Part shown: positions 52,420 to 61,359 of the stretch, piece after piece
Numbering within the stretch: the stretch's first letter is position 1
Layout: each line of letters starts with the position of its first letter
Origin: CAYSYY01 sp964576115 [NCBI: uncultured Gemmatimonadota bacterium]
GTDB lineage: Bacteria; Blakebacterota; Blakebacteria; Blakebacterales
Length of the DNA: 64,000 nt
Direction: 5' to 3'
Assembly: GCA_964576115.1 (NCBI GenBank)
Contig: CAZNUA010000008.1
Location: forward strand, 30,141-94,140
Translations under genes and position numbers: made by a program
The notes under the pieces: generated by a model
What the model was told of the DNA's origin: nothing
Databases searched by the model: none
The model's input: only the letters and a program-made list of their open reading frames with translations

Positions 52420-53796
52420 TCAGGCGGTGTTTTTTCCGACCACGGCGCTCAGGCCGCCGAGGATCTCGGGGTCGAAATAGCGGTTCACTTTTCCTTCCAT
52501 GAACCGCACCGCGGCCACCGGCTCGAGTCCCTTGCGGTAAGGACGATCGGAAATGAGGGCGTCGTAGACATCGGCGGTGGCCAGGATCCGCACCTCGCGG
52601 CTGAGCTGATCGCCTTTGAGACGGTTGGGATACCCCGATCCGTCGAGCCGTTCGTGATGATCAGCGATCCAGCCGACGATCTCGTCGAACAGCCCCCCGG
52701 CAAAGTGCAGGATCTTTTCGGTGTAACTGATATGTTTCTTGGCCTGTTCGTACTCGGGTCCGGTCAGCCATTTCGGTTTGTCGAGAATCTGGTTGCTCAC
52801 CCCCGCCTTGCCCAGATCGTGCACCAGGGCGGCCATGCCGAGACTGGCGGCCAGATCCTCGGCCATTCCCAGTTCGCGAGCCATGAACCAGGTCGTTCGG
52901 GCGACTCGCCAGGAGTGTTTGGTGCGGAAGGGCGATTTGGCGTCGATCAGTTCGACCAGCAGCGAGAAGAAACGAGCGATATCCTCATAGCTGACGGCCA
53001 GCAGCTCGGGCTGGATCCGTGTCAGAAGCTGCTTGCCGAGCCCCCCGCCGGTGAATACGCCCCAGAAACGCACGTTCTGGGTCGCTTCCACCAGGCCGCG
53101 GGCCAGGTTCGGATCGATCTTGGTCCCGGCCAGCTTCAGGGCTTCGGCCCGGACGAATTCGGGGCTGTGCCCCCGCTCCCCCGCCCCGGCGATGGCCGTT
53201 TCCAGACAGTCGGCGGCGACCAGAATGCGCTGGAGCAGAGGGATGTCTTCGCCTCGCAGACCGAGCGGATACCCCTGCCCGTCGTATTGCTCGTGATGAC
53301 CGCCGACGAGTTTGACAACCGCTTCGGGCAGCGGCAGCGACTCGACCGCTTCGCTTCCTTTGACGACATGCTGTATCAGCAGTTCCGAGAAGCGCTGGAT
53401 ACTGCCCTTGCGCACCTGGGCGCTCAGGTCGTCCACATCGCCGAGGGGATGGTTGACGATCAGTTCCGATTCGGGCTCACTGGTCAGTTCGCTGAGCTCA
53501 TGGGTGATGTAGAAAAAGCCGATGTCGTGAAAGAGAGCGGCCAGGGTGAGCTGGGCGATCTCTTCAGCCCCCAGGTCGAGCCCGACCGCCAGTTCCTGGG
53601 CGATGTAGGCCACCCGCTGGGCATGACCGATGGCATGCCCTTCGACCAGATCGATGGCGGCTCCGTACACCGAGCCCAGGTCCAGCAGGCTCATTTCGGC
53701 AGCCGGTTTCTCACCACCGCTCTTCTTCGGCTCCGAGGGCGTCTCGTAGGCCTCGTAAATGAGGTTCCAGACTTTACGCTGAAAATCCCGGCTCAT
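52420..53796 (-). CDS. Tandem HD-GYP domain protein (c-di-GMP phosphodiesterase type)
   Basis: 458 residues with two HD-GYP units. Unit one has HD at 90-91 (LFHDIG) and HHEQYDGQGYP at 167-177. Unit two has LVHDLGKAGVSNQILDKP and HHERLDGSGYP, with a DVYDALISDRPYRK motif. Both carry the metal and GYP residues, so both could be active; the second is closer to the classical form. There is no membrane or receiver domain. It lies 15 bases after the small ribosomal gene. Confidence 0.88.
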   Translation of the reverse strand: MSRDFQRKVWNLIYEAYETPSEPKKSGGEKPAAEMSLLDLGSVYGAAIDLVEGHAIGHAQRVAYIAQELAVGLDLGAEEIAQLTLAALFHDIGFFYITHELSELTSEPESELIVNHPLGDVDDLSAQVRKGSIQRFSELLIQHVVKGSEAVESLPLPEAVVKLVGGHHEQYDGQGYPLGLRGEDIPLLQRILVAADCLETAIAGAGERGHSPEFVRAEALKLAGTKIDPNLARGLVEATQNVRFWGVFTGGGLGKQLLTRIQPELLAVSYEDIARFFSLLVELIDAKSPFRTKHSWRVARTTWFMARELGMAEDLAASLGMAALVHDLGKAGVSNQILDKPKWLTGPEYEQAKKHISYTEKILHFAGGLFDEIVGWIADHHERLDGSGYPNRLKGDQLSREVRILATADVYDALISDRPYRKGLEPVAAVRFMEGKVNRYFDPEILGGLSAVVGKNTA

Positions 53797-53811
53797 ACCG
53801 CTCCCGACCGG

Positions 53812-53907
53812 CTAGCGCTTCCTCTTCTTGTGACGATCGCCCCGCATGCGCTTCTTGCGCTTGTGCTTCGCGATCTTCTTTTTCTTCCGTTTCTTTCCGC
53901 AGGGCAT
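53812..53907 (-). CDS. AURKAIP1/COX24-domain ribosomal small protein (bS22/mS38-like)
   Basis: 31 residues starting MPCGKKRKKKKIAKHKRKK, about 70% Lys/Arg/His. This is the bacterial form of the mS38/AURKAIP1-COX24 family, which binds small-subunit rRNA; the MPCGKKRK start is characteristic of FCB bacteria. GGAGG lies 11 bases before the ATG. Too short for the usual gene-length cutoffs, but codons, ribosome site and own promoter support it. Confidence 0.85.
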   Translation of the reverse strand: MPCGKKRKKKKIAKHKRKKRMRGDRHKKRKR

Positions 53908-53960
53908 CGGATCGCGGTCCTCCCAGTCACTGTATCTGCCAGATGTAATCGAGACAAACT

Positions 53961-53988
53961 AAAGTAGAACCCCGTATCGTCGGATCAA
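53961..53988 (-). promoter_or_regulatory. Probable promoter of the small ribosomal protein gene
   Basis: TTGATC (53983-53988) and TACTTT (53961-53966) with a 16-base spacer on the minus strand, about 55 bases before the start codon. The -10 continues as TACTTTAG, identical to the one near the right window edge. Confidence 0.5.
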
Positions 53989-54020
53989 AGCGCAATAATG
54001 TGACGATCCCGTGTCCGCAC

Positions 54021-54314
54021 TCAATACCCGGGCCGGATGCGTTCGGCTACCGCGTCCTTGAGATCGCGCGAGGGTTTGAACGTCGGCACGAATTTTTCGG
54101 GGATATCGACCGGTTCGCCCGTGCGCGGATTGCGGGCCCGGCGGGCCGCCCGCTGCTTGATTTTGAACGTCCCGAAGCCCCTGATCTCGACCGTTGTACC
54201 GGTAATGAGCGCCTCTTTGAGGGTTTCGATCACCCCTTCGACGACCAGTGCGGTATCGGTCTTGGTCAGACCTGTCTCTTCGGCGATATGCTCGACAATG
54301 TCAGCCTTGGTCAT
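54021..54314 (-). CDS. HU/IHF-family DNA-binding protein
   Basis: 97 residues from the ATG at 54314, which is well spaced from AGGAG; the ATG at 54323 abuts it. The full HU fold is present: MTKADIVEHIAEETGLTK, VEGVIETLKEAL, EIRGFGTFKIKQRAARRARNPRTGEP, PTFKPSRDLKDAV. The arm RNPRTGEPVDIPEK is the DNA-bending arm with its proline. It is next to sppA, a common pairing. Confidence 0.95.
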   Translation of the reverse strand: MTKADIVEHIAEETGLTKTDTALVVEGVIETLKEALITGTTVEIRGFGTFKIKQRAARRARNPRTGEPVDIPEKFVPTFKPSRDLKDAVAERIRPGY

Positions 54315-54363
54315 GCCCGACATCTCCTTTTCCTGCCCTGCCTCATGATTTCATGCTCCCCGA

Positions 54364-55275
54364 TCAGCGCATCAGCCAGAGAACCCGGGGCCCGTGGATC
54401 GGTCCGAGCCCGAGTTCGGTTGCCAGCTCCGCCAGCTCCTGCCCCAGGACCACGTCCCAGAGGGTGATCCGGCGTGGTCGATCCGGGCGGATCAGGCGGG
54501 GGTCCGGCCCGATCCCGCTCAACCGGCCGATCAGTTCGGTGGCCGCGTATAGATCCCCGGTCAGATCGGCGAAACCCCACTGGACCGCCTGCCGGCCGGT
54601 GAAAACCCGACCGTCGGCATAACGGCGCAGGATCTCGTCCTCGAGCCCGCGGCTGGAACGCACCACGTCGAGGAACTGCTCATAGCTGTCATCCACGACT
54701 TCCTGAAACCAGGCCCTGTGACGCTCATCGGGTTCCTCGAACGGACTCCCCATGTTCTTATAGGGACCGGTTGTCACCGTTTCCCAGCGTAGACCGATCT
54801 TCTCGAAGAGTTCGGCGGCCACTGGATACTCGATGATGACTCCGATACTGCCGGTTGTCGAGGCGGGATGGGCCACGATGCTGTCGGCTGCGCAGGCGAT
54901 GTAGTACCCGCCGCTGGCGGCCACGCTACCCAGATAGGCCACGACCGGTTTGCCCGTTTCCCCGGCCCGGACAATGGCCCGGTAGATCTCGTCACTGGCG
55001 ACCGTGACCCCGCCGGGGCTGTTGATCTCGAGCAGAATTCCCCGCACGTTGTCGCGTTCGGCGTACTGCTCTATCAGGCGGATGGTTGCCTCCGAGGTGC
55101 CGATGAAGCCGTCGATCTCGACCACGCCGATACCGGTCGAATGGCTCAACGAGTACCGGCTCCGTCCCGTGACCGGTCCCCGCGGACGCAGCAGGGCCGC
55201 CAGGACGACCGCGCCCACGAAAACCCAGATGGTCACCACGATCAGCATCCGGTAGGTGGAGCGACGCTCGTTCAT
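54364..55275 (-). CDS. sppA: Signal peptide peptidase SppA (S49)
   Basis: 303 residues, short-form (Bacillus-like) SppA with one membrane helix (~10-28). The ClpP-like fold shows LLEINSPGG, nucleophile Ser in SVAASGGYYIA, and general-base Lys in TGPYKNMGSPF. It cuts leftover signal peptides in the membrane. It starts 11 bases after the MltD stop. Confidence 0.93.
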   Translation of the reverse strand: MNERRSTYRMLIVVTIWVFVGAVVLAALLRPRGPVTGRSRYSLSHSTGIGVVEIDGFIGTSEATIRLIEQYAERDNVRGILLEINSPGGVTVASDEIYRAIVRAGETGKPVVAYLGSVAASGGYYIACAADSIVAHPASTTGSIGVIIEYPVAAELFEKIGLRWETVTTGPYKNMGSPFEEPDERHRAWFQEVVDDSYEQFLDVVRSSRGLEDEILRRYADGRVFTGRQAVQWGFADLTGDLYAATELIGRLSGIGPDPRLIRPDRPRRITLWDVVLGQELAELATELGLGPIHGPRVLWLMR

Positions 55276-55286
55276 GCCCCTGCTCC

Positions 55287-57410
55287 TCAGTTCCCGGTCC
55301 GGGCGGTCTGGGTGCCGTCCTCGGATCCCGCGACTCCGGCCGCCTCGGCCGCAGCCCGGGTGACAATAAGCTTCTGCCCGACGTAGATGGTATTCGAACG
55401 CAGATTATTCCAGCGCTTCAGATCGCCGACCGTGATCCGGAACTTCTGCGAGATATCCCAGAGGGTGTCACGGCGACCGACGGTATAGATGCCGTTGGAC
55501 GGCACCGACGCCAGCGCCACCGCCGGACGGCTGGCCGCGGCGCTGGTGCCGTACAGACGCAGGCGCTGTCCCGGATAGATGAGGTCGCCCCGGATGTTGT
55601 TCCACTGGCGGATCTGCGTCCAGGTCACCCGGTAGCGGGTGGCGATGTCGCTGATGGTGTCCCCCCGCTGTACGGTGTGGTAGACCGGCGTGCCCGCCCC
55701 GGCCAGGGTGCGCTGGCGGGTCAGGCTTGCGATCTCGTCCTCGGTCAGGTAGCGCGACTGCTCGTAGCGGGGGATGCGCAGTTCGGTACCCACCCGCAGG
55801 TTGTAGTCGCTCCGAACCCGGTCGCGGTTGTGTTCCTTGATCGTACCCCACGATAGCCCGTAGCGGCGGGCGATCTCCTCCCCCGTATCGTTCCGCCTGA
55901 TCACGTGGGTCAGGTAACTGAGCCGGCCCTGCTCCGGCATCTGCTCGTTGGCCGTGATGAAGGCGTCGGTCGTCCCGCGCGGGATGCGCAGGTCGTAGCC
56001 CTCGCGCGGCGTGAACTTGTACCACAGCTCGGGGTTGAGCTCGATCAGCAGAGATTCGGACACGCCGGTGTACCGGGCCGCCGCCTCGAGCGTGATGGGG
56101 CCGTCGACATGGACGACCTCGTAGAGTTCGTGAAAGGGGGTCTGCCATTCCAGGTCGGCGAAACCGTAGCGGGCCGGATCCTTCGAGATCAACAGGGCGG
56201 CCATGTAATAAGGCACGTAGTTGCGGGTTTCGCGCGGCAGGCGCTGGTAGATGGTCCAGTAATCCTGGGCGCGGCGGCTGTTGCGGGCCCAACGCTGGGC
56301 CCCCCGCACCCGCCCTTCGCCGCTGTTGTAGGCCGCCATGGCCAGGGGCCAGGTTCCGAACTCGGCATGCAGTTCGGTCAGATAGTTGGCCGCGGCGTGG
56401 GTGCTTTTCTCGAAATCGCGCCGTTCATCCAGGCAGTAGTGGGTGCGGTAGGTTTTCAGACCGAACTTGCCGGCGGTGTAATACATGAACTGCCACGGCC
56501 CCACCGCCCGCGCCCGCGAGAAAGCCCGGGGGCTGAAACCGCTCTCGATCATGCAGAGAAAAACCATATCGCGGGGCAGGTTCTCTGCGACCAGGGCCTC
56601 CTCGACCATATCCCGGTAGCGGCCCGACCGCTCGAGCCAGATCTTGAAATTGTTCCGCCCCCGCCCGGTGTAGTAGCTCACCGACCAGTAGACCGTCTTC
56701 CAGGCATAATCGGACCACTCGTCCAGCCCCATGTCGATATCGATCTCGCCCTGCTCGTACATCGTCATGATCAGGTCCCGGATCTCTTCCCACGATCCGG
56801 GCGCCGGTTCGGAGGCTTCCTCCAGGGCGGCGTTCATGGCCGCGATATCGACCTCTTCTCCGCTCTCGAGCCCGCCGACAGCGAAGGTTGTCACGTTCAG
56901 GTGCGGCAGAGTCCGGTCGTAGAGAGCGTTGGCGTCGTTCCACAGGCGCTCGAACTCGCCCCGCAGGCGCTGCATGGCCTCGTGCCGCACCGTTTCTTCT
57001 TCGGTGATCGGCAGTTCGGTGTCGAGCTGAATCCGGGTGGGAACGAGTTCGTCGGCGGTAAGCAGAACCTCGAGCGCCTGGGAGAGCCGGAACTCGCAGG
57101 TGCCGTAGCCCTCGTTGTCGAAAGCGGTCTGCGCTTCGTCGATCAGCAGCCGGGCTTCGTCGAAAAAGGCCCGGGCGGTGGAAACCGGAGTGGCGGGCGG
57201 CTCCTGAAGGACGGGAACACTGAAGGTATTGATACCGGCCGGGGCGGGAGCAGCCGGCGTATCCGGGTGCTGTTCGGGCTCCCCGGCAACCGGTCCCGCA
57301 CCCTGATGAGCAGTCGAGGCACAGGCCGTCAGCAACAGCATCAGCAGTGCGATGCGGATCCGGCCCCCTCCTGCTCCCGGGCGACTCTCTGTAAGATTCC
57401 TGTAACTCAT
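55287..57410 (-). CDS. mltD: Membrane-bound lytic transglycosylase MltD with three LysM
   Basis: 707 residues from the ATG at 57410. Lipobox LLLTAC. The SLT domain (~290-400) has the catalytic Glu in MIESGF, with ARAVGPWQFM and AMAAYNSGEGRV. Three LysM domains follow (starting near THVIRRNDTGEEIARR, YHTVQRGDTISDIATR, IYTVGRRDTLWDISQK), which bind peptidoglycan. It cuts glycan strands to anhydromuropeptides. Part of the envelope block with SPOR protein and SppA. Confidence 0.94.
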   Translation of the reverse strand: MSYRNLTESRPGAGGGRIRIALLMLLLTACASTAHQGAGPVAGEPEQHPDTPAAPAPAGINTFSVPVLQEPPATPVSTARAFFDEARLLIDEAQTAFDNEGYGTCEFRLSQALEVLLTADELVPTRIQLDTELPITEEETVRHEAMQRLRGEFERLWNDANALYDRTLPHLNVTTFAVGGLESGEEVDIAAMNAALEEASEPAPGSWEEIRDLIMTMYEQGEIDIDMGLDEWSDYAWKTVYWSVSYYTGRGRNNFKIWLERSGRYRDMVEEALVAENLPRDMVFLCMIESGFSPRAFSRARAVGPWQFMYYTAGKFGLKTYRTHYCLDERRDFEKSTHAAANYLTELHAEFGTWPLAMAAYNSGEGRVRGAQRWARNSRRAQDYWTIYQRLPRETRNYVPYYMAALLISKDPARYGFADLEWQTPFHELYEVVHVDGPITLEAAARYTGVSESLLIELNPELWYKFTPREGYDLRIPRGTTDAFITANEQMPEQGRLSYLTHVIRRNDTGEEIARRYGLSWGTIKEHNRDRVRSDYNLRVGTELRIPRYEQSRYLTEDEIASLTRQRTLAGAGTPVYHTVQRGDTISDIATRYRVTWTQIRQWNNIRGDLIYPGQRLRLYGTSAAASRPAVALASVPSNGIYTVGRRDTLWDISQKFRITVGDLKRWNNLRSNTIYVGQKLIVTRAAAEAAGVAGSEDGTQTARTGN

Positions 57411-57463
57411 TGTGTCGTATGGATTTTCTGGAGACCGAATATACGGGAAGGAAGAACCTTCTG

Positions 57464-58054
57464 TCAACGCGCTTCCCGGTCGGGTTGAATCGTGACCGGG
57501 ATCACCATCGCGCCGGTGTAGCCGAGGTTGTTGAGCTGACGCAGAAGGACGTCGGCTTCCTCACGGGTCGGCTTGTGCCCCACCCGGATGCGGTAGTAGG
57601 GACTGGTAAATACGATGAAGGGTTCCTCACCCTCCAGCAGGGGCGTCAGGCGTTCCACAAAATCCTGCGCTTCCTCGGCCGAAGGAGTTATTGCTACCTG
57701 AACCTGGTATTCCTTGCGGGGACCGTGTTCGACGATCGGGGCGGCGGTCACGGCGGTCGTGTCGGGCAGATCGACCTCGACCGGCGGCAGGGTCGACTGC
57801 GTACCCTCGCGGATACCGACCAGCGGCAGGATCACCTCGGGATTGCGGGCCAGAACGTCCTCGGCCCGGCTCTCGGGGGATGACACGAGCAGCTCTCCGG
57901 CCAGGTCGGCCTCCTGGACGACCGGTCCCTCGGGTTCGAGAGCCGCAGTCTCATCGGCCGGGACGAACCGCGGCGTGCTCGGCGCGCAGGCGGCGAGCAG
58001 AACTGCCAGACAGGCACTCCCGACGACCATTCTCCTACTACCCATACGTTCCAT
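57464..58054 (-). CDS. SPOR-domain lipoprotein
   Basis: 196 residues. Lipobox LLAAC near residue 22, an acidic/proline linker, and a C-terminal SPOR fold (YQVQVAITPSAEEAQDFVERLTPLL, YYRIRVGHKPTREEADVLLRQL, GAMVIPV). SPOR domains bind denuded peptidoglycan at division sites. Its ATG lies one base after the stop of the upstream gene, so translation is coupled. The first in-frame ATG is used; ATG 58045 is possible. Confidence 0.87.
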   Translation of the reverse strand: MERMGSRRMVVGSACLAVLLAACAPSTPRFVPADETAALEPEGPVVQEADLAGELLVSSPESRAEDVLARNPEVILPLVGIREGTQSTLPPVEVDLPDTTAVTAAPIVEHGPRKEYQVQVAITPSAEEAQDFVERLTPLLEGEEPFIVFTSPYYRIRVGHKPTREEADVLLRQLNNLGYTGAMVIPVTIQPDREAR

Positions 58055-58055
58055 T

Positions 58056-59009
58056 CTACTCCGCGGGTGCCGGTTCGGCTACGACCAGTTCGTAGAAAGC
58101 GGGCAGCAGGGTTTCGTGCCGGCCCAGAAAAATGTGCCCGCTGCCGCCCGAGGTGATGGGTCGTGACACCACGTTCATGCGGGGCCGGTAGTGATCGATC
58201 ATGTCGAATACGGCGGCGTCGAATCCCCGGGCTTCGGCGCCGGCGTTGCGAACCATTGCCAGAGCCTTGAGAAAGACCTCGGGCATGACGACCGCAGATC
58301 CCACGTTGAGGACCGCCGAACCGGGCCCGAGTTCCTCCATCCGGCGGGCAAAGATCCGAAAGTCGCGGTAGCTCAGACCGCCCACCAGCTCGCCGTCCAT
58401 GGCCGGGTGCTGGTGAATGATCTCGGTTCCGATGGCCGAATGCACCGTCACCGGTACCCCGGCCCGGTAGAGCCGCCAGAAAAGGCTGGCTTCACGATGG
58501 GGCAACGCCTGCTCCTCGATATAGGCCCCCACCCCTTCGCCGTACCCCAGGTCGAGTTCGCGGGCCAGGCGGCCGGCGGCATGCAGGTGGGACGCCGTCT
58601 CATCCCACATGCCGAAATCGCCCCCCTCGAGATTGGCCTCGACATCCTCGCTGGTGGCTCCGATCAGGGCCAGTTCGAAATCGTGGATCATGGAGGCTCC
58701 GTTGGTGGCCACGCAGCTCACGATCCCGCGCTCGGCCAGGTCGATCACGTAGGGGCTGCAGCCCACCTTGATCACGTGGGCGCCCATCATCCAGATGACC
58801 GGCCGGCCCGCTTCGCCGGCTGCGCGAACCCGCCGGGAAAAAGCGACGAATTCGTCGCCGTTGGGGATCGAGGGCGGGCTCTGCTCCGCCTCGGACCGGG
58901 GCCGGGGTGCGAGCGGGGTCGCCAGATCGGCCAGGGTGACCTTGTTCCGGCGCTCGGCCAGCGGCAGCGGTTTCAGCCGGGAGGTATCGAACGATTCATA
59001 CCGGCTCAT
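58056..59009 (-). CDS. Deoxyhypusine-synthase-like protein, function unknown
   Basis: 317 residues. The order VIDLAERGIVSCVATNGASMIHDFELALIGATSEDV, then AGVPVTVHSAIGTEI, then GSAVLNVGSAVVMPEVF and TSGGSG parallels the Rossmann-like fold of deoxyhypusine synthase (VTTAGG..., ...PALTDGSL, ...GGGVVKHHI). The classical catalytic Lys segment is not recognisable, and bacteria lack eIF5A, so hypusine formation is not expected. Bacterial members may act on polyamines or NAD. It overlaps the GT9 gene by 4 bases. The family assignment is a motif-level guess. Confidence 0.5.
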   Translation of the reverse strand: MSRYESFDTSRLKPLPLAERRNKVTLADLATPLAPRPRSEAEQSPPSIPNGDEFVAFSRRVRAAGEAGRPVIWMMGAHVIKVGCSPYVIDLAERGIVSCVATNGASMIHDFELALIGATSEDVEANLEGGDFGMWDETASHLHAAGRLARELDLGYGEGVGAYIEEQALPHREASLFWRLYRAGVPVTVHSAIGTEIIHQHPAMDGELVGGLSYRDFRIFARRMEELGPGSAVLNVGSAVVMPEVFLKALAMVRNAGAEARGFDAAVFDMIDHYRPRMNVVSRPITSGGSGHIFLGRHETLLPAFYELVVAEPAPAE

Positions 59010-60115
59010 GGGCTCCCGCCCTCCCCTGTCCCGCCCGTCCGTTCCGGTCCTTCACGCCGGCTGCGGTGGGGCGACTGGGACGTCATGCCGAGAGCGACAT
59101 CGCGGACGGCCGCGGGCGTGATCCGTTCCAGACAGTTGAATTCGGGGCACCTCTCCAGCGTGCAGACGGTCTCGTTACAGATCTCAGGGGGCGGGGTGAA
59201 GACCTTGTGCCCGGTTCCGAACGGTCCCCACCTGACCGGGCTCATCCCCGCCGCGGCCGGGTAGAGTCCGATCACCTTGGTCCCCACCGCCGCGGCCAGA
59301 TGCAGGGGGCCGGTCGAGTTGGCCACGACCGTATCGCATTGCTTCAGGATCCAGGCCAGCTGCCCCAGAGTGGTCCGGCCGATCAGATCCACCACGCCCT
59401 CAACCTCCCGCACGGGCCCGGCCAGGTCGGCGTCGGCTGTCGAGCCGGTCACAACGACCTGCACGCCGTCGCCCATGAGCGCCGCGGCCAGTTCCGAGAA
59501 ACTGGCCGCTGGCCAGAGCAGATGGGAGTAACTGCCATCGGGGCGCAGACGCGAGCCGGGATGCAGAGCGATAAGCGGCCGGTCGTCTTGGACTCCGGCG
59601 CTGGAGAGTACGGCCCGGGCGGCCTCGCGATCGGCCGGCGGCGGGGGCAGGTAATACTGAGGCGCCCCGTAATGGGCATCGGTGAGCTTCTGCAGCAGTT
59701 CGAGGTTGTAGAGAACCTCGTGCTGCAGGTTCCGGCTGCGGTGACCGTACCAGCGAACATTGAACAGGGGGCCGTAGAACCTGTTGGCGGTGCCGACCCT
59801 CAGGGGAATGTTCGCCCACACCGCGGCCAGGGCGTTGCGGGGGGTCGGACGCATCACGAGCAGGGCATCGAATCGGCGGCTCTTGAGCAGGCGGGACAGC
59901 ACCCCGACCCGGCCGCCCGGATCGGCGTGCACGTCGTCGAGATCGGGATGCGCGCTCAGCAGTTCTGTAAAAGCCCCGTTACAGACGAGTTCAACATGCA
60001 CCCCGGAGTCGATCTGTTTGACCGCCGAAGCCACGGGTAGAACCAGCAGGGTATCTCCCAGGGCATCGTTGCGCAGCAGCCCGAGACGCTCGATCGACAC
60101 TTCGCCGTGGATCAT
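59006..60115 (-). CDS. GT9-family glycosyltransferase (heptosyltransferase-like)
   Basis: 369 residues of the LPS heptosyltransferase type. The N-terminal GT-B domain begins RLGLLRNDALGDTLLVLPVASAV, and the nucleotide-sugar region shows LIALHPGSRLRPDGSYSHLLWP and VANSTGPLHLAAAVGTKVIGLY. A Cys-rich tail (CNETVCTLERCPEFNC) is common in this family. It likely adds a sugar to LPS core or another surface glycan. Both ends overlap neighbours by 4 bases. Confidence 0.9.
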   Translation of the reverse strand: MIHGEVSIERLGLLRNDALGDTLLVLPVASAVKQIDSGVHVELVCNGAFTELLSAHPDLDDVHADPGGRVGVLSRLLKSRRFDALLVMRPTPRNALAAVWANIPLRVGTANRFYGPLFNVRWYGHRSRNLQHEVLYNLELLQKLTDAHYGAPQYYLPPPPADREAARAVLSSAGVQDDRPLIALHPGSRLRPDGSYSHLLWPAASFSELAAALMGDGVQVVVTGSTADADLAGPVREVEGVVDLIGRTTLGQLAWILKQCDTVVANSTGPLHLAAAVGTKVIGLYPAAAGMSPVRWGPFGTGHKVFTPPPEICNETVCTLERCPEFNCLERITPAAVRDVALGMTSQSPHRSRREGPERTGGTGEGGSP

Positions 60116-61350
60116 GCCGTGTTGTCCTCCATCCCTGCCGCTCCGGCGTCGGGCGGCCCGGTTTCGTTCTCAGTCACACGTTGCGCCGCGACCTGGCGAC
60201 GGCGCTCCGAGGCCTGCTCGACGATCCGGTCGAAGCCCTTCTCGAGTTCGCCCCGGATCGTTTTCAACGTCTTGCGGTAGGCGGCCAGCGGCCGTCCGAT
60301 CGGATCCTCGAGGTCGCGCGATCCCAGCGGCTGCCGTCCCGCCAGTTCGGCTCCGATCCGGCGCAGCAGATGGGTCCGGTCGGCTGCCATCGGATTGAGC
60401 AGGGCAACCCGCTGCCGCTGCCCCTCGGTCATCACTACAATGATATCTGCTTCCTGCGTCATTTGGGGCGTGATCTGTCGCGGCCGGTGAGCGGAGATGT
60501 CGATGCCTTCTTCCCAGGCGACCTCCTGCGCTTCGGTCACCGCCGAGCCCCAGTTCACCGCCGCCACCCCGGCCGAAGCGGCGTCGATGCGCTCCTCCAG
60601 ACCCCGTTGCCGCAACTGGGTCAGGAAAGCCCCCTCGGCCATGGGGCTGCGGCAGGTATTGCCGGTGCAGACGAAAAGCACCAGCGGAATCGCCTCGCCT
60701 CCCTCCACCGGCAGGCCGGTCAGACGGGCCAGACTGTTGCGGCTCACCGCTCCCTCGCGAACGACCCGCAGAGGCAGCGAGCGGGAATCGACGATCGTAC
60801 TCGGTGGCCCCGGAGCCAGGACCGGGCCGCGGACGATGCCCGCCAGGCCATGGGGAAATGTCCGCCCGATATCCCCGGGATCGGTCAGGGGCTCGCGTCC
60901 GGCCGGATTGGCGCTGGTCGAGGTGATCGGGAACCCGGCCACAGCCGGCAGTTCGCGGGCCACCCGCTCGCCCGGCACCCTGACCGCGACCGTGCCCTCC
61001 GGCCCCGTGACGGCGGCGGGCAGGCCGGACCGGGCCGGCAGGAGCAGGGTCACCGGTCCCGGCCAGCAGCGCGCGGCGATTGTGACCGCGGCCTCGGGAA
61101 CTTCTGCCGCCAGTGTCCAGGCTTCATCGGCCGACGCGGTGACGAGCAGGAAGGGCCCGGCGGTGCGACCCTTGAGCTCGGCCAAACGTTCGAGAGCGGC
61201 GCCGTCGAAGGCGCTCGCACCCAGGCCGTACTGGGTCTCGGTGGGATAGGCCACGATACCGCCCCGCCGCAGGGCCTCGGCGGCGGCGAGCAACCCGGCC
61301 TCATCGGAGGTGAAACGCTGCAGTCCCTCTCTGTCTCCCCGGTCCGGCAC
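60112..61350 (-). CDS. Fused TsaC/Sua5 (YrdC) and low-molecular-weight phosphatase
   Basis: 412 residues from a GTG at 61350. Residues 14-215 are the YrdC domain (GGIVAYPTETQYGLGASA; STSANPAGREP), which makes threonylcarbamoyl-AMP for the t6A tRNA base. Residues 223-385 are a low-molecular-weight phosphatase with CTGNTCRS (catalytic Cys228, Arg234) and the acid loop DLEDP (Asp349). The Thr after GN at this loop is the residue that makes Bacillus YwlE a protein-arginine phosphatase rather than a tyrosine phosphatase. In B. subtilis the two are separate neighbouring genes. The C-terminal ~40 residues are charged. Confidence 0.92.
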   Translation of the reverse strand: MPDRGDREGLQRFTSDEAGLLAAAEALRRGGIVAYPTETQYGLGASAFDGAALERLAELKGRTAGPFLLVTASADEAWTLAAEVPEAAVTIAARCWPGPVTLLLPARSGLPAAVTGPEGTVAVRVPGERVARELPAVAGFPITSTSANPAGREPLTDPGDIGRTFPHGLAGIVRGPVLAPGPPSTIVDSRSLPLRVVREGAVSRNSLARLTGLPVEGGEAIPLVLFVCTGNTCRSPMAEGAFLTQLRQRGLEERIDAASAGVAAVNWGSAVTEAQEVAWEEGIDISAHRPRQITPQMTQEADIIVVMTEGQRQRVALLNPMAADRTHLLRRIGAELAGRQPLGSRDLEDPIGRPLAAYRKTLKTIRGELEKGFDRIVEQASERRRQVAAQRVTENETGPPDAGAAGMEDNTA

Positions 61351-61359
61351 CTGACGGTA

